Assembly (NCBI GenBank): GCA_964512095.1
Contig: CAZEIH010000018.1
Coordinates: 1-64,000, forward strand
Reading direction: 5' to 3'
DNA length: 64,000 bases
From: DTU013 sp964512095
GTDB lineage: Bacteria > Bacillota > Clostridia > Acetivibrionales > DTU013
Both the position numbers and the translations under genes were made by a program. Shown here piece after piece: positions 9,501 to 16,370 of this stretch; the stretch's first letter is position 1, and the number at the start of each line of letters is the position of its first letter. The notes beneath the pieces are model-generated. The model searched no databases and had not been told where the DNA came from. It saw only the letters and a program-made list of their open reading frames with translations.

Positions 9501-12242
9501 CGTCAAGCACGTCTGGTATGGAATAAACAAAAAAAGAAATAGTGACTGATACAATGCTGCTTTTATTTCAGACATGACCTCAGAGCCAGCCTTACCGTTT
9601 TTCAAACGAATTGTCCCCGCCATCAGAGAATTCAAAAAGCTCCCTATCAGGGGTAATGCCACCACCAGCAAAACAAACCCCATCCACACCAAATCATCTC
9701 CAGGAAGCAGTATTATACCAAGTAAAAATAATAGAAAAAGAGATGGATAAAGGAGGCTTCTTCGTAAGTTGTCAATAATCTTCCACCTGGACAAACTAGA
9801 AATATTGTTAGGAATTTTTTCTCCCGCCCTGTTTCTTACATATCTCCCAAGCCATGGGGTAATCTGCCAGTCACCTCTGGTCCATCTATGCTGTCGGGCT
9901 GTATATGACTTGTAGCTGCTGGGATATCCATCCACCAGTTCTATGTCGCTGATAAGTCCTGCTCTGAGATGGCATCCCTCTATTAGGTCATGGCTCAGAA
10001 CAGTATTGTCAGGTATCCTATCGTGAAGCACCCTTGTAAATATGTCTAAATCATAAATACCCTTACCTGTAAAACTCCCATCCTCATATATGTCTTGATA
10101 AATGTCAGATACGGCTGTGGTATATGGATCTATCCCGCCCTGCCCGGCAAAGACTCTTGTGAAAAAGGATTTATTTGCTGCGGGTATACTGACACTAATT
10201 CTCGGTTGTAGTATGCCATAGCCTTCCCTTACTATACCAGTGGTTTCATCTACAACAGCTTTGTTTAGTGGGTGAGCAATGGTTCCAATTAGCTTTTTTG
10301 CGGCTCCCATAGGCAAGCATGTATCTGCGTCGAGGGTTATAATATACTTTATCCGGGGTAGCGCTGTCATGTCGGATGTCATAATGCTAAAACCTGTTTC
10401 CCCATTGCGCCCTATCAACCTGTTAAATTCAACAATAGCTCCCCTTTTTCTTTCCCAGCCCATCCATCTTTCCTGAGACCTATTGTATACTCTACTGCGG
10501 TGAAAATAATGAAAAATGGCTAAGCCTTCGGGAGAATATTTCCTGTTCAATTCATTTATACCATCTATAGCCGCTTGTACTATCGCCTCATCATCATCCC
10601 GCTTCTCTACATCAGAATCCTTAAAATCACCTATTAGTGCAAAAAATAGGTTTGCTTCTCTATTAGCCAGAAAATAAACCTCCATCTGGCTAACCAGTTC
10701 TATAGCCCTTGAGGGGCTAGTTAAGAGTACAGGTATTATTACAAAGGAGGCCTTATCTCCAGGTATGCCACTTTTTAGCTCAAGCTTGGGGAGCATGGTT
10801 GGGCTGTAAATATAGCCGACTAATGTATTTGACAGGCCTAAGGCCAGCTCACTGCAAGGAATAATCACCAGAAGAGCTGTTATTATCAGCCACAGTGGCG
10901 AATGAGTATTATCATGGGTCCCGGCATAATACATAAGATATGTTACAAAGAATACCATAATGAAAAGGACCATCCCAACATATAGGGTTTTGGGCTTTTT
11001 AGAATAGGTGAAGTAAATGCGCCGCTTATTTCCGTTTACAATACAAATTTGATTAAAAAGGTACCTTCGTCCTTTACCAACTAAATAAAAACCAACATGT
11101 CCCTGAGGGCCTTCTCCTTTTTGAGCACCTTGTTTCGCACACTCTACAGCCTTATCCGCCACATGTGTCTCACTAACTCCCAGAGATCTGGAAAGCCTTT
11201 CAACCTCATGCCTGTAATAGTCTCTTGATTCAAAATCCATAAGGGAATAAACTCCCTTAGGGTCACCTCTTAGTATGTGCTCAGTCCTGCTTAGTATTTC
11301 AAATAACTCTGACCAGTCTAATTCAGAAATTAGCCGCAGTCCGGTTATAGAATCCCCTATGGCCACCTGCATCTCTGCCTGAATTTGATGCTCGGCAGCT
11401 GACATTTTTTCGGTAGTGGTGTCGTCCTGCTCCAGGTATCTGTCAAGAAGAGAGGTCACAGTAGTCAAAACCTTACCCTGCTTTCTCAGCCTCCTGATTA
11501 GATGTTCAACAAAAGCAGAAGTTACTGTTCCTTTGTCCAATACGGCCAAAAGTATGGCATTAATAGTGTGCTCATCTGTCCCCTTTATGCCTATCTGGCG
11601 AACCAGTCCCTCTGCCCTGTACCATTCATTTCTTGACGTCCTTATGGCCTGGCAGGTATTACAAATACTTTCAATAAGGGCAATACGTAGCATAAGAGGT
11701 ATAGCCCAAAGCTCACCCATTGAAAGCAGCACCTGTGATTGATAAGACTGTATAAATGACGTAATGGTTTTTTCATCAATGGTTCCATTGGAGTGAGCTA
11801 TGATTTCCAATGCTATAGCATACACTCTTGGATAGCCCTTGTAATAACCTTTTGTTAAAACAGGCAGTCTGGAATAACGTCCCCTGGACAGGTTCCTTTT
11901 TATTATTTTTACCTGCTCCTCTATTATGTAAAAGTTATCCATAAGCCATTCAGCAGCAGGCGCAGCCGAATACGAATCCTCCGCATCCTTGTTAAGAATT
12001 CTGTAAACCCCTGCAATCAGGGTGAAGTTGTCACTTAAGCGACGCACTAGCCAGTTCAGACTCTTTGATTTACCTACAGGATGGTTTCTAGCTATCTGTG
12101 CTGCATGCTTTTGCAGTTCTTCATAGCCAAGAGCGGTGTCCTTTACATCCACGCTACACTCCGACCTGTGGGAATGAAGAGCTACAAGCAAATATACAAT
12201 CAGACCTGCCAAAACTACATATGTTGCTCCTATTATGATCAT
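3486..12242 (-). CDS. Cyclic beta-1,2-glucan synthase-like protein (GT84 + glycoamylase-like + GH94)
   Basis: The 2918-residue membrane enzyme is expected to polymerise glucose from UDP-glucose into beta-1,2-glucan and to trim or cyclise it by GH94 phosphorolysis, as in the NdvB/ChvB family. There is an N-terminal membrane segment (3-22) and two more near 420-480. The GT84 glycosyltransferase domain carries LDADTCLP at about residue 637 and RQHRWTRGDW near 786. Several membrane segments follow (about 825-1000), then a glycoamylase-like domain from about 1050 (GIAHRTSPTNIG). Two GH94 N-terminal-like beta domains start near 1600 and 2090. The catalytic (alpha/alpha)6 domain contains GSGDWNDGMN near 2575, whose Asp is the expected general acid. 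The length is normal for the family. The 3' end lies in a 148-bp tandem array. Cyclisation itself cannot be judged from sequence. Confidence 0.88.
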   Translation of the reverse strand: MIIIGATYVVLAGLIVYLLVALHSHRSECSVDVKDTALGYEELQKHAAQIARNHPVGKSKSLNWLVRRLSDNFTLIAGVYRILNKDAEDSYSAAPAAEWLMDNFYIIEEQVKIIKRNLSRGRYSRLPVLTKGYYKGYPRVYAIALEIIAHSNGTIDEKTITSFIQSYQSQVLLSMGELWAIPLMLRIALIESICNTCQAIRTSRNEWYRAEGLVRQIGIKGTDEHTINAILLAVLDKGTVTSAFVEHLIRRLRKQGKVLTTVTSLLDRYLEQDDTTTEKMSAAEHQIQAEMQVAIGDSITGLRLISELDWSELFEILSRTEHILRGDPKGVYSLMDFESRDYYRHEVERLSRSLGVSETHVADKAVECAKQGAQKGEGPQGHVGFYLVGKGRRYLFNQICIVNGNKRRIYFTYSKKPKTLYVGMVLFIMVFFVTYLMYYAGTHDNTHSPLWLIITALLVIIPCSELALGLSNTLVGYIYSPTMLPKLELKSGIPGDKASFVIIPVLLTSPSRAIELVSQMEVYFLANREANLFFALIGDFKDSDVEKRDDDEAIVQAAIDGINELNRKYSPEGLAIFHYFHRSRVYNRSQERWMGWERKRGAIVEFNRLIGRNGETGFSIMTSDMTALPRIKYIITLDADTCLPMGAAKKLIGTIAHPLNKAVVDETTGIVREGYGILQPRISVSIPAANKSFFTRVFAGQGGIDPYTTAVSDIYQDIYEDGSFTGKGIYDLDIFTRVLHDRIPDNTVLSHDLIEGCHLRAGLISDIELVDGYPSSYKSYTARQHRWTRGDWQITPWLGRYVRNRAGEKIPNNISSLSRWKIIDNLRRSLLYPSLFLLFLLGIILLPGDDLVWMGFVLLVVALPLIGSFLNSLMAGTIRLKNGKAGSEVMSEIKAALYQSLFLFLFIPYQTCLTLDAIIRTLYRMLHSRKNMLEWVTAADAEANADNSLVSYYKKMWFSIPAAVIVVFSAAFVSSLGLIFAIAAAVAWVTAPLVAYYISRPVVKKQSRLTDSDNAFLRRVSRKTWRYFEDFSTEEENYLPPDNYQQDPPKGIAHRTSPTNIGLMLISVLSAYDLGYIGSDSMAEILEKTVGSMERLEKWNGHLFNWYNTTTLERLRPFYVSTVDSGNLVGYMMVMKEGLKEYTANRLIRNVMALGLIDTIELMCENNMSEPDRKLLDLLWELASTERVDIRCWESTLAGLEAWLEALPEDKRYGNDGWGLKLHHMVNQFSSELSSYYPFLRKLDVIEALQHCDASISQGIYMAASPVELMSLYEKAAMLLESERSKDGHSNKGMSLVLRQGADHIRGMIGRYEELIDSASKLIDAMEFSPLFDRKRLLFSIGYNVEDGHLSKSYYDLLASEARQASFIAIARGEVDRKHWMRLGRRLIASEGGKGLVSWTGTMFEYLMPLIVIRSYDNTILDETYSFVVKKQRKYCRHRGIPWGISESGYSALDFGLNYQYKAFGVPELGLKRGLANDKVISPYASLLAIGIDPIAVVENLKMLRRIGMEGICGFYEAVDFTTSRMSKNSSYQVVRSFMAHHQGMSLAALNNFFNDDILQKRFHINPVMRSAELLLQEKMPTNVFYSKGYKEEGINRARKQEHIDGAAVRTYGQPETIPPNVHLLSNGEYSVMITDAGSGRSLYGNMAVNRWSPDYFNKKGFYIFVGNTNSNTSWSATYEPFGNKPDKYKVVFSPDKAEFIRKNGNIESHLEVTVSPEDSAEIRRISITNHSSAVRYVELTSFFEAVIAPAQEDAAHPAFSKLFVSTEFVRKHMCLLGVRRQRVAGQPSSWLVHTMCVEGNHGVGELQHETDRMKFIGRNRDITNPVAMEPDHPLSGSTGSVLDPVMSLRRRVKIEAGKTVRAVFTVGIANSRKHAIEMAEKYSDFRGSERAFELSWTRSQVESRYLGLKLEETNFYLELASFLIYRSSAKKDYSEQILANTGSVQELWSFGISGDLPLILVEVNEVDDTELVEWVLNGHEYWRMKSLIADIVILINKVEGYNKPLNDMVRNAVAASHAREMINKPGGVFILNSADFDQNQTCLLYTAAVLVIKESIEAFKSSIKSSVITAEPMASANTCNDVEGFCQTSGYGKEDSQLLFFNGIGGFAENGREYVIRLENGQHTPLPWSNIIANKLFGFIVTESGGGYTWYKNSREFKLTPWANDPVSDRQGEIFYVCDIEEKCHWSLTPMPAPGNCAYTVSHGPGYSIFEHESNGIVQTLTVFASLEQPVKISIVTLKNLTGRQRKLSITYYVRPVLGVDDSSTSPFIVTRVDENQILFIENKFSQEFKGISAFMATSAKESTYTCDRTVFIGHGGDLAEPAGMIGNHLSGEIGAGLDPCAAISCIAQPDPKEELVVVFLLGCSADIGKAYDNFKSFANVDGALAELERVKSYWMKKLDLVSLHTPDDSYDVLMNGWLVYQTIACRMWARTGYYQAGGAYGFRDQLQDCMAVLNTCPELSRDQILLHASRQFKEGDVQHWWHAERGKGIRTRYSDDLLWLAYVTSEYVEKTGDESILDERVAFLEGNLLDEGVDEKYEEPWVSEVVENLYEHCVRAIDRSFSVGPHGIPLIGSGDWNDGMNTVGNKGSGESVWLGWFLISILNKFVPLCKRMKDFRRAELYYSKISDLIECIEREAWDGGWYRRAYFDDGTPLGSIRNSECMIDSISQSWSVISGGAKPRRAKEAMAAVENYLVDKEEAIVKLLTPPFDKGDLEPGYIKGYVPGVRENGGQYTHAATWVVLAFTRLGMGDKAGEIFHMLNPINHTRTDIEYSRYKTEPYVMAADVYTVSPHTGRGGWSWYTGAAGWLYKVGLENIAGFIKKGERLYINPCIPSTWGRYEINYRYNESTFFIEVKNPDNVSCGVSRIIFDGKMCSAGFIDLSIAGHHNVEVIMGAPFHLVPESEANAAHFSAGKQLS

Positions 12243-12346
12243 AAAAAAATATCACCGTTCCATGCATTTTTTCGTTCTTATAGTATGCCCTGAATCGATG
12301 ATATTAATGTTTGGTTCCAAATCTTCCCTGATGAATTATTAATTAA

Positions 12347-12684
12347 TTTATCTATGTCTTCAATTTCCAATGGGGGCAGACCCCCATACCCCCTCGCTAC
12401 GGGCGAAATGAATTCGCCCTACGCTACACTCCGTGCGCCACGCCTAAACGTGGTGTTTGAACAACGTCGGCTGGTCGATGACTTCGTCATTGCTCGCCCA
12501 TGCATCCTGAGTGGGAGATTGTACTCGCCACTGACAGCTTTTTCAATTGCAATTGGTAACCCCCACCTAAGAGGAGGGGGACTTTGACATTGTTCAATCG
12601 ACGCCGACCTCACGAATTAATTAACTTCCTTTGTCAGGTGGAGTTCAGTCTCCACCTGACTCCCTGAGCGAAGCGAATTGACTG
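12347..12684 (-). repeat. Dispersed hairpin element, copy R2, interrupted
   Basis: The right end (TTTATCTATGTCTTCA, 12347-12362) and the left part (12601-12684, including the GGTGGAGTTCAGTCTCCACC hairpin) match the other copies. About 238 bp of unrelated sequence sits between them, and part of the second hairpin is missing. The element starts 13 bases after the stop of the patatin-like gene. Confidence 0.75.
12363..12600. mobile_element. 238-bp hairpin-rich insertion inside element R2 (unknown type)
   Basis: Sequence of a different style interrupts R2. It is packed with short palindromes: GGGGGCAGACCCCC, GGGCGAA-ATGAA-TTCGCCC, CCACG-CCTAAA-CGTGG, ATGAC-TTC-GTCAT and CCCCCACCT-AAG-AGGAGGGGG. 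Related words TTGAACAACGTCG and ATTGTTCAATCGACG lie towards its two ends. The short open frames in it are not convincing genes. It could be a non-autonomous mobile element or the structured RNA end of an IS200/IS605-like element, but no transposase or TnpB is nearby and I cannot assign a family. Confidence 0.4.
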
Positions 12685-12697
12685 AACTTAAATAACC

Positions 12698-13480
12698 TTA
12701 CTTGAAATGTTGTTCCACCACTTTGCACGCATCCTCATATCCTAGCTTTAAACTCCTTCGAGCAGACTTGTTGGTAAAATCTAACGTAGAGCCAAGGCTT
12801 TCTTTAGGTGAGATGCTGATAATATTCAGTCCGCTGATATCCACACGCCTTTTTATGCCCACACCGTAAGTTCGCAATACAATTATATCTTTTACTCCTC
12901 TATTACTAATAAGATTTATCGGAAGGTTATTATAAAGTGCACCGTCTATAAATGCCCTACCGTCTATTATTGCTCTTTTAAATACAGGAAAACTAGCACT
13001 GGCAATAACATAGTCAATCAGTTGACCCTTAGGAATATCCTCTTTATATATCTCAACAGCCTGTCTTTTTGTAATGTCTACTGTCACAACACCAAAGCCT
13101 ATAGGCGACATCCTAATCCTATCCTCATCCAAGACACCGTTCACCATTTTCTCAAGAGGTTCTACGTTAAGTCCACCTTCGGCTATTACCTTTTTTATTC
13201 TTTTAGCAAAGAGCTTTAAAGCCTCAGCAGGCTTAATACCACTATCAATATAGCCCCTAATACTTGCATCAGTTATTTTAATTACATTATCCGGCTCTAA
13301 TTCACTCCAAATGTCATAGGCCTTTTCTATATCACCCTGGACCACCATAGCTCCATTTAGCGCCCCTACTGATGTGCCGGCCACCATTGAAATCTCCAGC
13401 CCCATTTCGCTTATGGCCTTGCATGCGCCCATCTGATATGCTCCTCGTCCGCCTCCGCCCTCCAATACCAATCCATACAT
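12698..13480 (-). CDS. Patatin-like phospholipase (RssA/YjjU type)
   Basis: The 260-residue cytoplasmic protein is a predicted lipid acyl hydrolase with the patatin Ser-Asp dyad. The N-terminus carries the oxyanion motif GGGGRGAYQMG (residues 8-18). The nucleophile elbow is GTSVG near residues 36-40, and DGA near residue 178 supplies the Asp. There is no signal peptide. The ATG is preceded by GAGGTGG at good distance. The gene stands between the glucan synthase and a papain-like amidase with its own upstream gap. Both neighbours act on envelope polymers or acyl groups, but no substrate can be read from the sequence. Confidence 0.88.
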   Translation of the reverse strand: MYGLVLEGGGGRGAYQMGACKAISEMGLEISMVAGTSVGALNGAMVVQGDIEKAYDIWSELEPDNVIKITDASIRGYIDSGIKPAEALKLFAKRIKKVIAEGGLNVEPLEKMVNGVLDEDRIRMSPIGFGVVTVDITKRQAVEIYKEDIPKGQLIDYVIASASFPVFKRAIIDGRAFIDGALYNNLPINLISNRGVKDIIVLRTYGVGIKRRVDISGLNIISISPKESLGSTLDFTNKSARRSLKLGYEDACKVVEQHFK

Positions 13481-13576
13481 AAAACCACCTCAAAAATCAC
13501 TTACATAATTCCAATCTCTTTTTAACAGTCTCGCTAATGGCTACAGCGCCCTTAGCAAAGTTGTATTGCTATGGGC

Positions 13577-14140
13577 TCACAGATTTACTGTAGTAGCAGC
13601 ACCTATACGTACTATTCTGTTCATTTCTGATAGCTTTCCCTCATAGACTTGTATCAAGTTAGGTATGTTATAAATATCCTGGGGTGTAACTAGGGACAGG
13701 TCCTTCCCAAAATCAAATATTCCATTATTCTGTAGCATTGTTGCTACAAACTGTGTACAAAAGTACTTGTTTCTTCTTTTTAATGGTCTATTTATAATTA
13801 CTCCGAACAATCCAAGAATGTTATATCCGTAATTTTTTTTGTTTTTTATGAATTTGCTAATGGATTTTTCCAGTGACTTGAACTTATTATCTTCAACGTC
13901 TATCCTATATATGGCGCACATGGTGTTTCCAAATGCCTTATACATACCGCTGTCAGTATGCTCAACTACAAATCCCCCATATAAAGGAAACCATATGATT
14001 TTTCTTCCAAAGCTGTAAAATTCATTTATTTGTGAATCAATACAGATAGACACATGGTTATATCTTGCTTTCGTATAAAGTCCGATACACCTTGAAAAAA
14101 GAGTACCGGTAGCTGTCAGTACAATATATATGCTTTTCAT
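13577..14140 (-). CDS. Permuted papain-like amidase/peptidase (YiiX/NlpC-P60-like), uncharacterised
   Basis: I assign this tentatively to the circularly permuted NlpC/P60-papain superfamily. A short hydrophobic strand (IYIVLTATG) is followed by YNHVSICID, with a candidate catalytic His near residue 29. The candidate Cys is in YFCTQFVA near residue 127, matching the permuted His-before-Cys order. Such proteins hydrolyse amide or lipid acyl bonds. The start is chosen as ATG at 14140, with GGGGGT seven bases upstream; the frame extends to a GTG at 14188 without a better site. The product is about 187 residues with no obvious signal peptide. It lies next to, but separated by about 96 bp from, the patatin-like gene. 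Confidence 0.55.
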   Translation of the reverse strand: MKSIYIVLTATGTLFSRCIGLYTKARYNHVSICIDSQINEFYSFGRKIIWFPLYGGFVVEHTDSGMYKAFGNTMCAIYRIDVEDNKFKSLEKSISKFIKNKKNYGYNILGLFGVIINRPLKRRNKYFCTQFVATMLQNNGIFDFGKDLSLVTPQDIYNIPNLIQVYEGKLSEMNRIVRIGAATTVNL

Positions 14141-14323
14141 CCACCAACCCCCATGTAAGTAACATATGTTGTCATATGTCCCCAACACTATGCGCCTATA
14201 ACCTGATAGTTGAAAATACGTTATAATGTAGGGACATCCTTAGACTAATTATAATTACGATAGTAGTGTTAGTCAAGCATACATGTTTTTGTAGTGGGTC
14301 AAATTAATGGTATTAGAGTTGTA

Positions 14324-14354
14324 GAGCCCGCTTGTGGGTTTCACAATCAGGCTC
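14324..14354 (-). terminator. Imperfect hairpin downstream of the sigma factor gene
   Basis: Read on the minus strand, GAGCCTGATTGTG pairs with CACAAGCGGGCTC around an AAACC loop, a few bases after the sigma factor stop. There is no strong T-run, so it may be a weak terminator or an RNA-stabilising stem. Confidence 0.4.
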
Positions 14355-14358
14355 CGGT

Positions 14359-14907
14359 TTATGATACAGCTCCTACGAGGTTTTCCTTTAAAGTGTTCCG
14401 TGCCCTGAAAATTCTGTTCTTGATGATGGACATGGGTTTATCAAGTTGTTCAGCAATCTCCTTGTAGGACATTCCCTTTTGATGGTACATAACAATGGGT
14501 ACCCTATAGATTTCAGGAAGACCGTCTATAGCATCCCTCAACACCTGTGTTTTTTCCTTCCTCAGGTAATACTCTTCAGGTGAATTGTTTGTTCCCATAA
14601 AATTCTCAATTTCATCAAGTGATACAGAATTATACCTCTTTCGTCTTAGCTGGTCCAGGCATATGTTTGTAGCCACCTTTACGCTCCAGGTCGAAAATTT
14701 GTATTTATCATCGTATCTGGAAAGGGATTTGTATATTTTAATAAACGCTTCCTGGGCCATATCATTGACATCTTCACTATCTCTTGAGAATTTATAGGCA
14801 ACTGAATATATCAACCTCTTGTACCTTGATATAAGCTCTGCAAAGGCCTCATTGTCGCCTCTCAAACATTTTTCAACCAATTCTGCATCTGTTCTTCTTT
14901 CCATCAT
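14359..14907 (-). CDS. RNA polymerase sigma factor, ECF subfamily
   Basis: An alternative sigma factor of about 182 residues that directs RNA polymerase to a dedicated regulon. Sigma region 2 is visible as AYKFSRDSEDVNDMAQEAFIK broken around residues 35-55, with the DxxQEAF-type core. Sigma region 4 contains the helix-turn-helix YKEIAEQLDKPMSIIKNRI near residues 148-166. The start is placed at ATG 14907, because GGAGG lies eight bases upstream; a GTG at 14916 would overlap that site. No anti-sigma gene follows: downstream is a hairpin and then the papain-like amidase, so its control is not evident locally. Confidence 0.88.
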   Translation of the reverse strand: MMERRTDAELVEKCLRGDNEAFAELISRYKRLIYSVAYKFSRDSEDVNDMAQEAFIKIYKSLSRYDDKYKFSTWSVKVATNICLDQLRRKRYNSVSLDEIENFMGTNNSPEEYYLRKEKTQVLRDAIDGLPEIYRVPIVMYHQKGMSYKEIAEQLDKPMSIIKNRIFRARNTLKENLVGAVS

Positions 14908-15082
14908 ATAGCTCACCTCCGCTAATTACTTTGCTTACAGACTGTAAATTTCTTCTACACTGACTATTATATTTCTTTTTTCCTGTTGATACATCGGTCA
15001 AATGCATAGATTTTTACCAGTCCATATGATTATTTTTTATCAGTCATATGTTCAGTTTCATTCCTAGTCTTTTGGCCAGGTA

Positions 15083-15433
15083 CTATTTTAATGAATACAC
15101 TGTAGAAAGCAGCGTGTCGGAATTGTCTCCCTTGCTGACAAAAGCATCCGCCCCCGCCGACATAGCACTTCTTTCGGCCTCAGGCCGGCTACTTAGTGCA
15201 ATGATGCTAATATCCTTCACCATTTCTCTCACCTGGGAAATAGCTTCCGCCATACCTTGACTGGATAATTCCCAGTCAAGGAGTAGAAGGTCCGGGTTTA
15301 AATACTCCAGCTTTGTCATAAGGCTAGCAATATCATCAGCCTCTTCAAACTCAAAAATGCTATCCTCCTGCTCAAGCAAAACTCTCAATGCATACCGTAC
15401 ATCGGATTGATCATCAGCGATTAATATCTTCAA
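15083..15433 (-). CDS. Receiver-only response regulator (CheY-like)
   Basis: A stand-alone receiver domain of about 116 residues. Visible are the acidic pocket ADDQ (residues 5-8), the phospho-acceptor Asp in LLLLDWE near residue 51, the Ser of IALSS near 80 and the conserved Lys in FVSKGD near 103. There is no output domain, so it must act by protein contact or phosphotransfer. The start is taken as TTG at 15433, with GAGGTGG five bases upstream; GTG or ATG codons a few residues earlier are alternatives. It follows the NarL-type regulator gene but is separated from it by a clear terminator. Confidence 0.8.
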   Translation of the reverse strand: MKILIADDQSDVRYALRVLLEQEDSIFEFEEADDIASLMTKLEYLNPDLLLLDWELSSQGMAEAISQVREMVKDISIIALSSRPEAERSAMSAGADAFVSKGDNSDTLLSTVYSLK

Positions 15434-15496
15434 TTCAACCACCTCATCGTAAACAGGCAAAAAGCCTGTAATTTTACACTCTATTCTATTGTAATA

Positions 15497-15535
15497 AAAA
15501 GCCCCCTCATTGACTTCATTCCAATGGGGGGATTA
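15497..15535 (-). terminator. Rho-independent terminator after the NarL-type regulator
   Basis: On the minus strand CCCCCCATTG pairs with CAATGAGGGGG (one bulge) and is followed by CTTTTTATT. It lies about 90 bases past the stop of the regulator and upstream of the receiver-only gene. Confidence 0.75.
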
Positions 15536-15621
15536 TTGTTGCCCTTATGACCGGTTTGTAACCTGGCCAGATGACCAGGTAGGCTACCATTCTCAGATGC
15601 TTTTGCTCACTATCGGACTTT

Positions 15622-16260
15622 CTATATTAATTTGTTCTGTAAGGCAATGGCAACCGCTTCGGTCCTGCTTATTGCCCCTAGCTTTGATAAAACGCTGCTT
15701 ACATGGAATTTAACAGTGGATCTGCTTATAAAAAGTGCCTTTGCTATATCCGGATTGCTTAATCCGTCTGACATCATCTTTAGTACTTCCTTCTCCCTGG
15801 CTGTTAATTCATTTTCATTATTGGATTTCTTACGGCTGGAAGCCTTTATCAGCGCCTGCGTCGCCTCCGGTGCAAGAGTTGGCCTTCCCATGTGGGCTGA
15901 GCGTATCGCCTGGGCTAACTCATCTGCAGATACATTCTTTAGCAGGTAACCTATAGCCCCAGCCTGCAAAGCATCTTCAATCAAGTTATCCTCCTTGAAG
16001 CTTGTCAAGACAATTACTTGAATCTCCGGGAACCTTTCTCTTATCTCCTTCGTTGCCTGAGCTCCGTCCATGACTGGCATTACCAGGTCCATAATAACCA
16101 CATTGGGACGACAAAGCTCACAGACCTCCACAGCTTCCTTCCCGTTCGAAGCCTGTCCAACCAGTTCAAAGTCATCAAATATCTGGAGAAATGCTCCAAG
16201 GCCACTTCTGACAACATTGTGATCATCAACAAGCATGATTCTAATATTTTCGTTACTCAT
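15622..16260 (-). CDS. NarL/LuxR-family response regulator (LiaR/DegU-like)
   Basis: A 212-residue two-component transcription factor. The receiver domain (about 5-120) has VDDHNV at residues 11-16, the phospho-acceptor in VVIMDLVMPV near residue 57 and LLKNVS with the conserved Lys near 107. The LuxR-type helix-turn-helix spans about 148-205 (LTAREKEVLKMMSDGLSNPD, then IAKALFISRSTVKFH). The ATG is preceded by GGTGGAG. It is the second gene of an operon with the three-GAF kinase upstream, its evident partner. A fragment of the dispersed hairpin element lies in the 110-bp gap between them. Confidence 0.93.
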   Translation of the reverse strand: MSNENIRIMLVDDHNVVRSGLGAFLQIFDDFELVGQASNGKEAVEVCELCRPNVVIMDLVMPVMDGAQATKEIRERFPEIQVIVLTSFKEDNLIEDALQAGAIGYLLKNVSADELAQAIRSAHMGRPTLAPEATQALIKASSRKKSNNENELTAREKEVLKMMSDGLSNPDIAKALFISRSTVKFHVSSVLSKLGAISRTEAVAIALQNKLI

Positions 16261-16304
16261 GACTCAACTCCACCTTTATATATTTCATTCTGCCTTACAC
16301 CTCG

Positions 16305-16360
16305 TCCTTGGTCAGATGGAGCTTAGTCTCTTCCCGACTCCCCGACCGAAGCGAATTGAT
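16305..16360 (-). repeat. Dispersed hairpin element, partial copy R3
   Basis: TCCTTGGTCAGATGGAGCTTAGTCTC... through GACCGAAGCGAATTGA matches the left half of the element, in minus orientation. It starts ten bases after the stop of the sensor kinase and lies inside the kinase-regulator operon, so it is probably transcribed. Confidence 0.65.
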
Positions 16361-16370
16361 TTCAAAGGCT

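Larger units (their letters stand above)
12243..12697. other. Intergenic region with an interrupted dispersed element
   Basis: No gene is supported here. It contains the promoter region of the glucan synthase, and dispersed element copy R2 split by foreign sequence; both parts are listed separately. Confidence 0.6.

Noticed and set aside
3546..12293. Plus-strand frames opposite the glucan synthase gene
   Set aside because: The minus-strand gene has all the expected motifs over 2918 residues; the opposite frames are short, uncharacteristic and lack start signals.
12354..12613. Short open frames in the insertion within R2
   Set aside because: Arg/Ser-rich translations with no family resemblance and no ribosome binding site; the sequence is made of palindromes, so a non-coding element is more likely.
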